DNA of 64,000 bases from Limnobacter sp. (lineage in GTDB: Bacteria > Pseudomonadota > Gammaproteobacteria > Burkholderiales > Burkholderiaceae_B), in assembly GCA_029866125.1 (NCBI GenBank), contig JARWZZ010000014.1, positions 62,001 through 126,000 on the forward strand. The letters are read 5' to 3'. The position numbers were made by a program, and so were the translations under genes. The notes beneath the pieces were generated by a model, which was not told the DNA's origin, did no database searches, and was given only the letters and a program-made list of their open reading frames with translations. Within the stretch, counting starts at the first letter, position 1. Each line of letters opens with the position of its first letter. Positions 8,879-18,513 of this stretch are shown here, in pieces.

Positions 8879-10615
8879 GTGGCAGCATCCAGATCATCCA
8901 ACTCGCTTCATGTGGTGTGGTTCAAGCGTGACTTGAGGCTGGAGGACCACCTTCCCCTTACCTTGGCGCTTCAAGATGCGCAGCAGTCAGGCGGGGCTGT
9001 GGTGCTGGTTTACCTGATTGAGCCCAGCCTTTTAAAACAGAAAGACAGCGCGCCTCAACATTTTCAATTTGCCCTTGAATGCCTGCAATCCTTGGCTAAA
9101 ACCCTACCCGCAACTTGCCCATTGCATGTGGTGGAGTCTGAGGCTGTTGGGTTTTTCGATGCCCTGTTTGCCAACAACATCCACTCTAAAAACACCTTGT
9201 ATTCCCATCAGGAAACAGGCAACTGGGCCAGCTTTGAGCGGGACAAACAAGTTGCGACCCTGTTAAAGGCCAACAGCGTGCGTTGGAAGCAATTCCAAAG
9301 CAACGCAGTCGTGCGCGGCCCACTGGATCGGAACAAATGGAGCAACCAATGGCTTGAGGCGATGGATGGTGCCCCATTGCCCACACCGGACTGGAAATCC
9401 TTGGGGCATGCAGCGCAAATTTTTGGGCTGAACTTGATTCAAACTTCTCGGTACTTTACTTTGGATCACAGTAGTCAATCTGTGCCTAACTGGTGCGATT
9501 GGAGTGGCTACTTTCCATCTGGGCAAAAGGACAAAAACCTTCGGCAAAAGGGTGGCTTGGCACCTGCGCTTGCATGCCTTCAATCATTTTTAACCGACCG
9601 CGGGCAAGACTACCGTCGTGAAATGTCCAGCCCCTTGAGTGCGGAAAGCAGTTGCTCCCGCATATCGCCATACTTAACATTCGGGGTGTTGTCCATTCGG
9701 CAGGTACTCAGAATGTTGGATGAAGCACGCGCAAGCTTGGCCGACCGATACCAAGGAGCAAACTCTGAGCAGTTACAAAAAGCGTGGCGCATGTCCTATA
9801 AGTCTTTCGAAAGCCGTTTGCATTGGCATTGCCACTTTATTCAAAAACTGGAAACTGAGCCTGAATTGGAGTTTCGAGCCGCGCACCGCGCATTGAACAA
9901 TATGCGGAGCCCAGACCCGTTAAACGCAATGGATTTGCAAAAATTAAAAGCGTGGGAGACAGGCCAAACCGGCTACCCCATGATTGATGCTTGCATGCGC
10001 ATGCTGCGGGCAACCGGCTGGGTTAACTTCCGCATGCGAGCCATGCTAGTGGCGTTTGCATCTTACCAACTGTGGCTGGATTGGCGGCACACAGCACCTG
10101 TGTTGGCTCGTGAGTTTTTGGATTACGAACCCGGCATTCATTACCCGCAGTTTCAGATGCAATCGGGCGTTACGGGTATTAACACCTTGCGCATTTACAA
10201 CCCGGTGAAACAGGCTCAGGACCAAGACCCCGACGGCATATTTATCCGCCATTGGGTACCTGAACTAAAAAGAGTACCTTTGGAATATTTGGCCTGCCCG
10301 TGGGCGCTTCCAGATTTATTGGCGCATACCAGCGGATTCAAACCCGGTGTGGATTACCCACGCCCAGTTGTTAACCCCGACAGCGCCATATCAGATGCCC
10401 GCTCAAAAATAACTGCGTTTAGGAAGCAAGAAGGATTTGCGGAAGAGGCCAAAAAGGTTTACCAGAAGCACGGTTCCCGCAACCCGAACCGAAATGGCGT
10501 GGTTAAAAAAGCAAGTAAAACCTCCGGCAAAACCTCGTCCAAAGCTGCGGCCAAGGCGTCAGCCGTGCCACAAACCACAGCACCTGCCAACCAACTCAGC
10601 TTGTTTGATGAGTAA
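8879..10615 (+). CDS. Cryptochrome/photolyase family flavoprotein
   Basis: The N-terminal Rossmann antenna domain starts LHVVWFKRDLRLEDH; the C-terminal FAD-binding helical domain includes YLTFGVLSIRQ, GYPMIDACMRMLRATGW and RIYNPVKQ...FIRHWVPEL. It likely repairs pyrimidine dimers with light or acts as a photoreceptor. The segment that in classical CPD photolyases reads NNGGWQW is here GIHYPQFQMQ, so the flavin-N5 Asn is not conserved. A Lys/Ser/Ala-rich tail of about 50 residues ends QLSLFDE, resembling a sliding-clamp-binding peptide. The frame opens at 8819 inside the previous gene. GTG at 8879 is preferred because the antenna domain begins shortly after and AGG lies about 10 bases upstream. 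Substrate class is unresolved. Confidence 0.88.
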   Translation: MAASRSSNSLHVVWFKRDLRLEDHLPLTLALQDAQQSGGAVVLVYLIEPSLLKQKDSAPQHFQFALECLQSLAKTLPATCPLHVVESEAVGFFDALFANNIHSKNTLYSHQETGNWASFERDKQVATLLKANSVRWKQFQSNAVVRGPLDRNKWSNQWLEAMDGAPLPTPDWKSLGHAAQIFGLNLIQTSRYFTLDHSSQSVPNWCDWSGYFPSGQKDKNLRQKGGLAPALACLQSFLTDRGQDYRREMSSPLSAESSCSRISPYLTFGVLSIRQVLRMLDEARASLADRYQGANSEQLQKAWRMSYKSFESRLHWHCHFIQKLETEPELEFRAAHRALNNMRSPDPLNAMDLQKLKAWETGQTGYPMIDACMRMLRATGWVNFRMRAMLVAFASYQLWLDWRHTAPVLAREFLDYEPGIHYPQFQMQSGVTGINTLRIYNPVKQAQDQDPDGIFIRHWVPELKRVPLEYLACPWALPDLLAHTSGFKPGVDYPRPVVNPDSAISDARSKITAFRKQEGFAEEAKKVYQKHGSRNPNRNGVVKKASKTSGKTSSKAAAKASAVPQTTAPANQLSLFDE

Positions 10616-10647
10616 GCTTAACTTTCAACTGGAGTTTCAACCTAAGC

Positions 10648-11484
10648 TTAATAAATCGCCTGCCCCAAATCCAACTGCTGCAAGATGGTGGTCGAGATTT
10701 CTTCAATCGACTTGCTGGTGGAGCTAAGCCAGGCCACCCCTTCTCGACGCATCATCATCTCAGCCGCTTTCACTTCTTTTTTGCAATTTTCCAAAGACGC
10801 ATACACGCTACCGGGCCTACGTTCATTGCGAATTTCGCACAGGCGCTCAGGCGAAATGGACAAGCCAAAAAGTTTGGCTTTGTACGGTGGCAATGCAGCA
10901 GGCAAACGGCCCCGTTCAAAATCCTCAGGTATCAGGGGGTAGTTGGCCGCTTTCACACCGTATTGCATGGCCAAGTACAAACTGGTCGGTGTTTTTCCCG
11001 AGCGGGAAACGCCCACCAAAATAACATCGGCACCGGCTAAATCTTTATCGGTTTGGCCGTCATCATGGGTCAAAGCGTAGTTGATGGCCTCAATCCGGTT
11101 TTTGTACTGATCATTGTTTGAAATGGTGTGCGAGCGGCCAATGCGGTGCGTGCTTTTTACGCCCAGCTCAGCTTCCAAGGGCTCAACAAAGGTCAGGAAC
11201 AAATCCATAAACACCCCGTTGGCCTGCTTCACCACCGAGTTGATGTTGGTGTTCACCAAAGTACTGAACACAATCGGTTTGCGTCCGTCGTAACTGGCAA
11301 TGTCATCAATTTTCTGCCGGGCGGAAATGGCTTTGACTTCACTGTCAATAAACGGAATCCGAATTTGCCTAAAACGAATCGACTCAAATTGAGCCAACAC
11401 CGAATGCCCAAGTGTTTCTGCGGTAATACCTGTGCCATCCGACACGAACACCACGGTGCGTTCACTAACAGTTGGGGCATTCAT
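10648..11484 (-). CDS. ppsR: PpsR, bifunctional kinase/pyrophosphorylase regulating PEP synthase
   Basis: DUF299 enzyme that inactivates PEP synthase by ADP-dependent phosphorylation of a Thr near the catalytic His and reactivates it by Pi-dependent removal. The P-loop-like motif [15 protein letters not shown] is clear, and the N-terminus [15 protein letters not shown] is diagnostic. The open frame runs to 11589, but ATG at 11484 is chosen: GGAGAG lies about 7 bases before it and the extra N-terminal residues look non-coding. It is divergent from ppsA, its target. Confidence 0.96.
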   Translation of the reverse strand: MNAPTVSERTVVFVSDGTGITAETLGHSVLAQFESIRFRQIRIPFIDSEVKAISARQKIDDIASYDGRKPIVFSTLVNTNINSVVKQANGVFMDLFLTFVEPLEAELGVKSTHRIGRSHTISNNDQYKNRIEAINYALTHDDGQTDKDLAGADVILVGVSRSGKTPTSLYLAMQYGVKAANYPLIPEDFERGRLPAALPPYKAKLFGLSISPERLCEIRNERRPGSVYASLENCKKEVKAAEMMMRREGVAWLSSTSKSIEEISTTILQQLDLGQAIY

Positions 11485-11622
11485 TTGATTCTCTCCGTCA
11501 GGCCATATGATTTTTGTTGGTGTACAGTTTACAATCAGCACTAGCCTCGCAGAGGTAATAATCAATGAATCACTGGTTTTCTGATCCATTCATTATTTCT
11601 TTTGTACTTTTAAGGTGATTTC
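11485..11622. promoter_or_regulatory. Divergent ppsR/ppsA control region
   Basis: This 138-base gap separates two divergent genes and must carry promoters for both. It is AT-rich near ppsA. AATGAAT (11564-11570) and ATTCATT (11588-11594) form an inverted repeat that could be an operator. The ribosome site for ppsA (AAGGTG) and for ppsR (GGAGAG on the minus strand) flank the region. No confident -35/-10 pair was identified. Confidence 0.5.
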
Positions 11623-14019
11623 ATGTCAAAGATTCAAGGGGTTAGCGAGACAGCACTCGTTGTTCCATTCGAGCAGTTGCGGATGGACGATGTAGAAACA
11701 GTGGGTGGTAAAAATTCCTCGCTGGGGGAGATGATCTCCCAGCTGGCAGAAACAGGTGTTCGAGTCCCCGGCGGTTTTGCCACCACAGCGCATGCTTTCC
11801 GCGAGTTTCTGAAAGCCAATAACCTGGTTGACCGAATCAACAAGCGCCTGGATGAGCTGAATGTTGAGGATGTGCGTGCCTTGACACAAGCTGGCGCAGA
11901 AATCCGCAAGTGGGTAAACGACGCCCCCTTGCCGAAAGACCTTGAAGATGAAATCCGCGCTTATTACAAAGCCATGATGGAAGCCAGCGGCTCCAAAATC
12001 ACGGTTGCGGTGCGCTCGTCAGCCACAGCAGAAGATTTGCCTGATGCCTCTTTTGCGGGCCAACAGGAAACCTTCCTGAACGTGGACGGCATTGAAGATG
12101 TGCTGGAAAAAATCAAAGAAGTGTTTGCATCCCTGTACAACGACCGGGCCATTTCCTATCGTGTGCACAAGGGTTTTGCACACGCCGATGTTGCGCTGAG
12201 TGCAGGCATTCAGCAAATGGTGCGCTCCGACTTGGGAGCCGCTGGTGTGATGTTCACCATGGACACGGAGTCCGGATTCGACCAAGTGGTGTTTATCACC
12301 TCCAGCTATGGCTTGGGCGAAACCGTGGTGCAGGGCGCAGTCAACCCCGACGAATTTTATGTATTCAAGCCCACGCTAGAAACAGGCAAGTACCCAATTA
12401 TTCGCCGCCAAATTGGCTCCAAACTCATCAAAATGGAGTTTGACGTCAACAAGGAATCTGGCAAAAGCGTGCGCATTGTGGATGTGGCGCCTGAGCAGCG
12501 CAACCGGTACTCCTTAACGGATGCCGATGTGATTGAACTGGCCAAATACGCTGTCATTATTGAAAAGCATTATGGCCGTGGCATGGACATCGAATGGGGC
12601 AAAGACGGTGTGGATGGCAAGTTGTACATCCTGCAGGCCCGCCCAGAAACTGTCAATTCCCAAAAAGACGCTGATGTGCAGCTGCGCTACAAGCTCAAGG
12701 GCAATTCCACAGTGCTCAGTTCTGGCCGCGCAATCGGTCAGAAAATTGGTGCAGGTTCTGTGCGTGTGATCAATGATTCCGCAGAGATGGACCGCGTCCA
12801 ACCTGGCGATATTTTAGTGACCGACATGACCGACCCCAACTGGGAACCGGTGATGAAGCGCGCATCCGCCATTGTGACCAACCGAGGTGGCCGTACCTGC
12901 CATGCTGCAATTATTGCGCGTGAGTTGGGTATTCCCGCCGTGGTGGGTTGTGGCGATGCGACAGCCCGGTTGTCTGAAGGCATGTTGGTGACTGTGTCCT
13001 GCGCGGAAGGTGACACGGGCAATATTTATGAAGGCCTTTTGGAAACCGAAGTGACTGAAGTGCGTCGGGGTGAGTTGCCCGAAATTCCAGTCAAAATCAT
13101 GATGAACGTGGGCAACCCACAGCTTGCATTTGAATTTTGCCAGTTGCCCAACAAGGGCGTGGGTTTGGCCCGTTTGGAATTCATTATCAACAACGCGATT
13201 GGCGTGCACCCCAAAGCCATTTTGGAATATCCAAATGTGGATGCCGACCTGAAAAAGGCCGTGGAATCTGTGGCCCGCGGCCATGCAAGCCCAGTCGCAT
13301 TTTTTGTAGACAAATTGGCTGAAGGCATTGCAACCATTGCGGCTGCGTTTTATCCCAAGCCAGTCATCGTCCGTATGTCGGACTTCAAATCCAACGAATA
13401 CCGCAAGCTGATTGGCGGTAGCCGGTACGAGCCCGAGGAAGAAAACCCAATGCTGGGCTTCCGCGGCGCAGCGCGTTACATCTCAGAAGATTTTGCTGAA
13501 TGCTTCGAAATGGAATGTTTGGCCATGAAGCGCGTGCGCGAGCAAATGGGCCTGACCAACGTTCAAGTCATGATTCCATTTGTACGTACTTTGAATCAAG
13601 CCGCCCGAGTGGTCGACCTTTTGGGCCGCCACGGTTTGAAGCGCGGCGAGAATGGATTGAAAGTCATCATGATGTGCGAAGTACCTTCCAACGCGGTGTT
13701 GGCTGAACAGTTTTTGGAATACTTCGATGGCTTCTCCATCGGCTCCAACGACTTGACTCAACTGACATTGGGCTTGGACCGCGACTCTGGCATGGAGCTG
13801 TTGGCTGCTGACTTTGATGAGCGCGACCCCGCCGTGCGTGCATTGCTGACCATGGCCATCAAAGCCTGTTTGTCGAAAGGCAAATACGTCGGCATTTGCG
13901 GGCAAGGCCCATCCGACCACCCTGACTTTGCGCAGTGGTTGGCCAACGAGGGCATTGAATCCATATCCCTTAACCCCGACACGGTGATTGACACATGGCA
14001 GAAGTTAGCGAGAAAGTAA
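11623..14019 (+). CDS. ppsA: PpsA, phosphoenolpyruvate synthase
   Basis: Converts pyruvate, ATP and water to PEP, AMP and Pi for gluconeogenesis. The 798 residues comprise the ATP-grasp N-terminal domain (about 12-360, beginning [11 protein letters not shown]), the swivelling phosphohistidine domain with catalytic His427 in [15 protein letters not shown], and the C-terminal PEP/pyruvate TIM barrel (ARLEF..., [11 protein letters not shown]..., ICGQGPSD). Thr425 two residues before the His is the expected PpsR target. A terminator-like hairpin follows the gene. Confidence 0.98.
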   Translation: MSKIQGVSETALVVPFEQLRMDDVETVGGKNSSLGEMISQLAETGVRVPGGFATTAHAFREFLKANNLVDRINKRLDELNVEDVRALTQAGAEIRKWVNDAPLPKDLEDEIRAYYKAMMEASGSKITVAVRSSATAEDLPDASFAGQQETFLNVDGIEDVLEKIKEVFASLYNDRAISYRVHKGFAHADVALSAGIQQMVRSDLGAAGVMFTMDTESGFDQVVFITSSYGLGETVVQGAVNPDEFYVFKPTLETGKYPIIRRQIGSKLIKMEFDVNKESGKSVRIVDVAPEQRNRYSLTDADVIELAKYAVIIEKHYGRGMDIEWGKDGVDGKLYILQARPETVNSQKDADVQLRYKLKGNSTVLSSGRAIGQKIGAGSVRVINDSAEMDRVQPGDILVTDMTDPNWEPVMKRASAIVTNRGGRTCHAAIIARELGIPAVVGCGDATARLSEGMLVTVSCAEGDTGNIYEGLLETEVTEVRRGELPEIPVKIMMNVGNPQLAFEFCQLPNKGVGLARLEFIINNAIGVHPKAILEYPNVDADLKKAVESVARGHASPVAFFVDKLAEGIATIAAAFYPKPVIVRMSDFKSNEYRKLIGGSRYEPEEENPMLGFRGAARYISEDFAECFEMECLAMKRVREQMGLTNVQVMIPFVRTLNQAARVVDLLGRHGLKRGENGLKVIMMCEVPSNAVLAEQFLEYFDGFSIGSNDLTQLTLGLDRDSGMELLAADFDERDPAVRALLTMAIKACLSKGKYVGICGQGPSDHPDFAQWLANEGIESISLNPDTVIDTWQKLARK

Positions 14020-14064
14020 GGGTCTAAAAACTGAGTAGCCCTTTGGGTGAATTTTGACCTCACT

Positions 14065-14094
14065 GGGCGCCTTGCGGGGCGCCCATCTTGTTTT
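14065..14094 (+). terminator. Likely rho-independent terminator after ppsA
   Basis: GGGCGCC (14065-14071) pairs with GGCGCCC (14078-14084) around a 6-base loop and is followed by ATCTTGTTTT. The 7-bp GC-only stem with a short T-rich tail lies about 45 bases after the ppsA stop and before the nfeD-like gene. Confidence 0.65.
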
Positions 14095-14121
14095 CAACCC
14101 TGCATCTGAAAGAGGTAAACC

Positions 14122-14547
14122 TTGACTCAAACCACACTATGGATCGTTTTAGCAGGCGTGCTGCTGGTGGCAGAAATGACCACTGGCACCTTCTATTTGC
14201 TGCTGTTTGCCTTAGGTGCAGGGCTGGGTGCTCTCCTCTCGTGGATGGGTTTGGGTGTTGAGTTTCAAATCATTGCAGCAGCCCTATTTGCAGCAGGAAG
14301 TTCATTTTTATTGAAGCGCAGCCGCAGCGGCCAAACCGCAGATGCGCAGTCCGACAAATTGGACATTGGCAATACGGTTTATGTCGAAAATTGGGGCGGA
14401 GAGGGCTTGTCCCCAGGGCAAGCCAAAGTCACTTACCGGGGCTCCACATGGAGTGCAATCAGCCTGGATGTGCCACCCCGTGCAGGTGCGCACAGCATAG
14501 TGAATGTAAACGGAAGCACTTTGGAATTGAAAGCAATTACAACTTAA
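14122..14547 (+). CDS. NfeD-like membrane protein
   Basis: Short NfeD-family protein: two or three hydrophobic helices (about 5-65) followed by a small C-terminal OB-fold (about 80-140, NTVYVENWGGEG...TYRGSTWSA). Such proteins are the usual partners of SPFH/stomatin proteins, and the next gene is one. The start is a TTG at 14122 with AGAGGT about 6 bases upstream. The pair is thought to organise membrane microdomains or assist membrane-protein quality control; the specific role here is inferred from context. Confidence 0.85.
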   Translation: MTQTTLWIVLAGVLLVAEMTTGTFYLLLFALGAGLGALLSWMGLGVEFQIIAAALFAAGSSFLLKRSRSGQTADAQSDKLDIGNTVYVENWGGEGLSPGQAKVTYRGSTWSAISLDVPPRAGAHSIVNVNGSTLELKAITT

Positions 14548-14581
14548 AAGCACATACCTAATTTTATTCGGCGGAGGGGCC

Positions 14582-15571
14582 ATGGAAATTTCAATCATTA
14601 TTGCCATTGTGGCAATTGTATTTATTAGCCAATCCGTCCGGATTGTTCCCCAGCAAAGCGCCTGGGTGGTCGAGCGTTTGGGCAAATACGACCGCACCAT
14701 GCACGCAGGCCCCAATTTCTTGATGCCGTTTATTGACCGAGTGGCCTACAAACATTCACTCAAAGAAATCCCGCTGGATGTACCCAGCCAAGTGTGTATC
14801 ACCCGTGACAACACTCAGCTGCAAGTCGATGGTATTTTGTACTTTCAAGTCACCGACCCGATGAAAGCCAGTTACGGTTCCAGCGACTACATTGGCGCAG
14901 TTACGCAATTGGCTCAAACCACGCTGCGCTCGGTCATCGGCAAAATGGAATTGGACAAAACCTTTGAAGAGCGCGACATGATTAACGGTTCAATCGTTAA
15001 CTCGCTGGACGAAGCCGCCATGAACTGGGGCGTCAAGGTGCTGCGCTATGAAATTAAAGACTTAACCCCACCGCGGGAAATTCTGCAATCCATGCAAGCC
15101 CAAATTACAGCCGAACGTGAAAAGAGGGCGCTGATTGCTGCGTCTGAAGGCCGTAGGCAAGAGCAAATTAACATCGCCACCGGTGAGAAAGAAGCCTCCA
15201 TTGCGCGCTCTGAAGGCGACAGAATTGCCGCCATCAACCAAGCACAGGGCGAAGCCAATGCCATCACTGAAATTGCCACCGCCACAGCCAAAGCGATTGA
15301 ACTGGTTGCCGTTGCATCCAGAATGCCCGGCGGTATGGAAGCAATTAACTTGAAAGTGGCTGAGAAATACGTGGACGCTTTTGGTCAGCTTGCCAAAGAA
15401 GGCAACACTTTGATATTGCCCGGCAATATGGCTGACATGGGTTCGATGATTGCCACAGCCATGCAGGTGGTCAAGCAAACGGGTCAAGCAGGGCCAGTAT
15501 TGGGTTCAAACCCCAACGCTGCAAACCCTGTCAACCAAGGCAACCAAAGCAACAACCAGTTCGGAAGGTAG
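14582..15571 (+). CDS. qmcA: SPFH/stomatin-family protein (QmcA-like)
   Basis: Has one N-terminal transmembrane helix (about 2-22), then the SPFH domain (about 25-190, starting RIVPQQSAWVVERLGKYD), then an Ala/Glu-rich coiled coil (TAEREKRALIAASEGRRQ...) and an Asn/Gln-rich C-terminus. This matches QmcA/paraslipin. In E. coli the homologue interacts with FtsH-HflKC-type quality control. It is 34 bases behind the NfeD partner with a strong ribosome site (GGCGGAGG). Length 329 is normal. Confidence 0.92.
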   Translation: MEISIIIAIVAIVFISQSVRIVPQQSAWVVERLGKYDRTMHAGPNFLMPFIDRVAYKHSLKEIPLDVPSQVCITRDNTQLQVDGILYFQVTDPMKASYGSSDYIGAVTQLAQTTLRSVIGKMELDKTFEERDMINGSIVNSLDEAAMNWGVKVLRYEIKDLTPPREILQSMQAQITAEREKRALIAASEGRRQEQINIATGEKEASIARSEGDRIAAINQAQGEANAITEIATATAKAIELVAVASRMPGGMEAINLKVAEKYVDAFGQLAKEGNTLILPGNMADMGSMIATAMQVVKQTGQAGPVLGSNPNAANPVNQGNQSNNQFGR

Positions 15572-15574
15572 GCA

Positions 15575-16027
15575 TTAATTCAACCGGTTGGTTTTCATCA
15601 ACCGGTCTCTTTCCCGATCCCAGTCTTTGTCCTTCAAGGTGTCGCGCTTGTCATGCTGTTTTTTACCCTTGGCAAGCGCAATTTCGCATTTCACCCGGCC
15701 ATTTTTATAGTGAAAGTCCAGCGGAACCAAGGAATACCCCCTTTGCTCCACTTTACCGATCAAACGGTTAATCTCAGGCCCTTTCAGCAACAGCTTGCGC
15801 GTGCGGGTAGGGTCCGGTTTCACATGGGTGGATGCACTCAACAGCGGTGATATGTGAGAGTTCAACAGGTAAATTTCACCGTTGCGAATAATCACATGGC
15901 TTTCTTTGATTTGCGCACGCCCTTCACGGATGGCTTTCACCTCCCAGCCTTCCAAAACCATGCCGGCCTCGTAAGTTTCTTCAACGAAATAGTCGAATCG
16001 TGCTTTTTTGTTTTGGATGATGCTCAT
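15575..16027 (-). CDS. smpB: SmpB, tmRNA-binding protein
   Basis: Brings tmRNA to stalled ribosomes for trans-translation. The core starts [12 protein letters not shown] and continues through [26 protein letters not shown] to the basic tail [20 protein letters not shown], which is typical. The open frame begins at 16114, but ATG at 16027 gives the standard 150-residue protein and leaves room for a promoter in the gap to ratA. It is divergent from ratA-rnfH, as in many gamma- and betaproteobacteria. Confidence 0.97.
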   Translation of the reverse strand: MSIIQNKKARFDYFVEETYEAGMVLEGWEVKAIREGRAQIKESHVIIRNGEIYLLNSHISPLLSASTHVKPDPTRTRKLLLKGPEINRLIGKVEQRGYSLVPLDFHYKNGRVKCEIALAKGKKQHDKRDTLKDKDWDRERDRLMKTNRLN

Positions 16028-16106
16028 GCTGTTTCGCTTGTACCGCTCGAAAACCGTTAAAATTGAGAGTTTAATCCTTTTAACAGGGCAAAGCCTTTTT
16101 GAGCCT

Positions 16107-16550
16107 ATGGCCACTGTAGAAAAATCAGTTCTGGTGTACTTTACTGCCGAACAAATGTTCAGTTTGGTGAGGAATGTCGAGGACTATCCCCATTTCCTGC
16201 CATGGTGCGGTGGCAGCAAGGTGGAGCCCCTGAGTGAATTGCAAGAACAGGCCACGGTCGAAATTGCTTTCAAAAGTGTGCGCCAATCTTTCACCACCTT
16301 AAACACTGTGGAGCCGCACCGTGCCATCCACATGCGCTTGGTGGACGGGCCATTCAAAAGCCTGCAAGGTGAATGGACATTCTTGGAGCTTACACCCGAG
16401 GCCAGCAAAGTCATGTTTACCATGGATTATGAATTCTCCAGCAAAATGCTGGAGCAATTGGTTGGGCCCGTGTTTCATTCCATCGCCAATAGTTTTGTGG
16501 ATAGCTTCATCAAAAGGGCAGAAGCGCTCTCATCTAAGGGCCTTCTTTGA
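16107..16550 (+). CDS. ratA: RatA/COQ10-family START-domain protein
   Basis: Polyketide-cyclase/START-fold protein of 147 residues beginning [18 protein letters not shown], with the diagnostic [17 protein letters not shown]. coli RatA was reported to bind the 50S subunit and block subunit association; mitochondrial relatives bind coenzyme Q. Which activity applies here cannot be told. The start was moved from 16008 to the ATG at 16107 on homology grounds. It overlaps rnfH by one base (TGATG). Confidence 0.9.
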   Translation: MATVEKSVLVYFTAEQMFSLVRNVEDYPHFLPWCGGSKVEPLSELQEQATVEIAFKSVRQSFTTLNTVEPHRAIHMRLVDGPFKSLQGEWTFLELTPEASKVMFTMDYEFSSKMLEQLVGPVFHSIANSFVDSFIKRAEALSSKGLL

Positions 16551-16909
16551 TGGTTCAATTGATGGGCGTAAGCTGGATTCGTTTAAATCCCGAAGACGCA
16601 GGAGTGCTTACCCGGGCTCCTGAGCCGCTTGAGCTACCCGTGGGCGCCACAATTGTTCAGGGTTTGCTGGCAGCTGGCATTGCCCAAAACACTGTCCACA
16701 GATTGATTAAAACCCGTTCGGTTGCAGTTTTTGGGGTTTATGCATTGGATTCCACAGTGCTTTACGAAGGGGATCGCATTGAAATTCTAGACAAATTACT
16801 GGCTGACCCTATGGAAAGCCGCAGTCGGCGCGTAGCCCACAAACGCAAATTGGGCTTGGCCCAGTTTGGTAAAGTAGAGCGGCGCAGCCAAAAAAGATCA
16901 AAAATTTAG
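16550..16909 (+). CDS. rnfH: RnfH-like ubiquitin-fold protein
   Basis: Small UPF0125/RnfH protein with a beta-grasp fold: VSWIRLNPEDAGVLTRAPEPLELPVGATIVQGLLAAGI... and YEGDRIEILDKLLADPMESRSRRVAHKR. It forms a toxin-antitoxin-like cluster with ratA in many genomes, although an antitoxin role is not well supported and the function is unsettled. The ATG overlaps the ratA stop; an in-frame ATG at 16562 is an alternative. It ends 87 bases before guaB. Confidence 0.87.
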   Translation: MVQLMGVSWIRLNPEDAGVLTRAPEPLELPVGATIVQGLLAAGIAQNTVHRLIKTRSVAVFGVYALDSTVLYEGDRIEILDKLLADPMESRSRRVAHKRKLGLAQFGKVERRSQKRSKI

Positions 16910-16996
16910 AGGGGCCACCCCGACAAACCCGCATAAAAGCGGCAGTTTTTCAAACGGAATCCTGTACAATTCGCTTTTGCGCAATGGAGAAATTGC
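16910..16996 (+). promoter_or_regulatory. guaB upstream region with candidate -10
   Basis: The gap holds a small CCGC-ATAAAA-GCGG hairpin followed by T5 (about 16929-16950), which may end the ratA-rnfH transcript. Next comes TACAAT (16965-16970), a plausible -10 for guaB; no good -35 was found at 16-18 bases. GGAG lies just before the guaB start. Confidence 0.35.
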
Positions 16997-18457
16997 ATGC
17001 GTCTTACGCAAAAAGCGCTCACTTTTGATGACGTCCTGTTGGTTCCGGCATTTTCTGATGTGCTGCCTAAGGACACTTCGCTCGCGACCCAGCTTACCCG
17101 AAAAATTTCCTTGAATATCCCCTTGGTGTCCGCCGCAATGGACACTGTGACTGAAGCCCGTTTGGCAATTGCCATTGCTCAGGAAGGCGGTATTGGTATC
17201 GTTCACAAAAACCTGACCTCTCAGCAACAAGCCGCTGAGGTGTCCAAGGTTAAACGTCATGAATCCGGTGTTGTTCGCGACCCCATCGTGATTGAGCCTG
17301 AAATGACAGTGCGCCAGGTCATTCATCTGACCCAGCAGCACAAAATTTCTGGCCTGCCAGTGGTCAAAAACGGCAAAGTGGTTGGAATTGTTACCAACCG
17401 GGATTTGCGGTTTGAAAACAATCTTGACCAAGCCATTTCCAAAATTATGACTCCGCGTGAGCGGTTGGTCACAGTCACGGAAGAAGACTCCCTCGATGTG
17501 GCCAAATCCCTGATGCACAAGCACCGCCTAGAGCGCGTGTTGGTATTGGACAGTCAAGACCGCCTCAGCGGCTTGATTACCGTCAAAGACATTCAAAAAG
17601 CAACTGAACACCCCTTTGCCTCCAAAGACATACACGGAAAACTCCGCGTGGGCGCCGCTGTTGGCGTGGGCGCAGGCACTGAAGAACGTGTTGAACTGCT
17701 GGTTAAAGCCGGTGTGGATGTGGTTGTTGTGGACACAGCCCACGGCCACAGCAAAGGCGTGTTAGAACGCGTCCGCTGGGTGAAGCAAAACTTCCCTCAT
17801 GTGGAAGTGATTGGCGGCAACATTGCCACAGCCGAAGCTGCTTTGGCCCTGGTTGAACACGGCGCAGACGGCGTGAAAGTGGGTATTGGCCCCGGCTCAA
17901 TTTGTACCACGCGTATTGTGGCAGGTGTGGGTGTACCTCAAATTACAGCCATTGCCAATGTAAGCAAAGCATTGAAAGGCACAGGCGTGCCAGCGATTGC
18001 AGACGGTGGTATTCGCTACTCTGGTGACATTTCCAAAGCCCTTGCTGCTGGCGCAAGTTGCGTCATGATGGGCGGCATGTTTGCGGGCACTGAAGAAGCG
18101 CCGGGCGAAGTCATTTTGTATCAGGGCCGCAGTTACAAGGCCTATCGTGGCATGGGCTCATTGGGTGCCATGACTCAGGGTTCAGCTGACAGATATTTTC
18201 AAGATCCATCGAATAATGCCGATAAACTGGTACCGGAAGGAATTGAAGGCCGAGTCCCCTACAAGGGCTCCGTGTTGGCCATCATTTACCAACTGGTTGG
18301 TGGTGTGCGGTCCTCTATGGGTTATGTAGGTTGCCGCAGCATTGCTGAAATGCACGACAAGGTGGAGTTTGTGGAAATCTCGAGTGCAGGCATGCGTGAG
18401 TCCCATGTTCACGACGTGCAAATTACGAAAGAAGCGCCCAACTACCACGTGGAGTGA
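16997..18457 (+). CDS. guaB: GuaB, IMP dehydrogenase
   Basis: Oxidises IMP to XMP with NAD, the rate-limiting step of GMP synthesis. The TIM-barrel catalytic domain is interrupted by two CBS domains (about 93-205). Catalytic Cys303 lies in the loop [15 protein letters not shown]; the flap segment [10 protein letters not shown] is also present. Length 486 is standard. guaA follows about 1.1 kb downstream, separated by a GAF/GGDEF-like gene, so purine genes are clustered but not contiguous. Confidence 0.98.
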   Translation: MRLTQKALTFDDVLLVPAFSDVLPKDTSLATQLTRKISLNIPLVSAAMDTVTEARLAIAIAQEGGIGIVHKNLTSQQQAAEVSKVKRHESGVVRDPIVIEPEMTVRQVIHLTQQHKISGLPVVKNGKVVGIVTNRDLRFENNLDQAISKIMTPRERLVTVTEEDSLDVAKSLMHKHRLERVLVLDSQDRLSGLITVKDIQKATEHPFASKDIHGKLRVGAAVGVGAGTEERVELLVKAGVDVVVVDTAHGHSKGVLERVRWVKQNFPHVEVIGGNIATAEAALALVEHGADGVKVGIGPGSICTTRIVAGVGVPQITAIANVSKALKGTGVPAIADGGIRYSGDISKALAAGASCVMMGGMFAGTEEAPGEVILYQGRSYKAYRGMGSLGAMTQGSADRYFQDPSNNADKLVPEGIEGRVPYKGSVLAIIYQLVGGVRSSMGYVGCRSIAEMHDKVEFVEISSAGMRESHVHDVQITKEAPNYHVE

Positions 18458-18468
18458 TTGTTTCCACC

Positions 18469-18498
18469 AAGCCACCCTTTTTTAAGAGGGGGTGGTTT
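18469..18498. terminator. Hairpin downstream of guaB
   Basis: AAGCCACCC (18469-18477) pairs with GGGTGGTTT (18490-18498), one pair being G-U, around a T-rich 12-base loop. It lies 12 bases after the guaB stop, but no T-tract follows the stem on the plus strand, so termination strength is doubtful. Confidence 0.35.
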
Positions 18499-18513
18499 CT
18501 GAATTGAGCGGCC

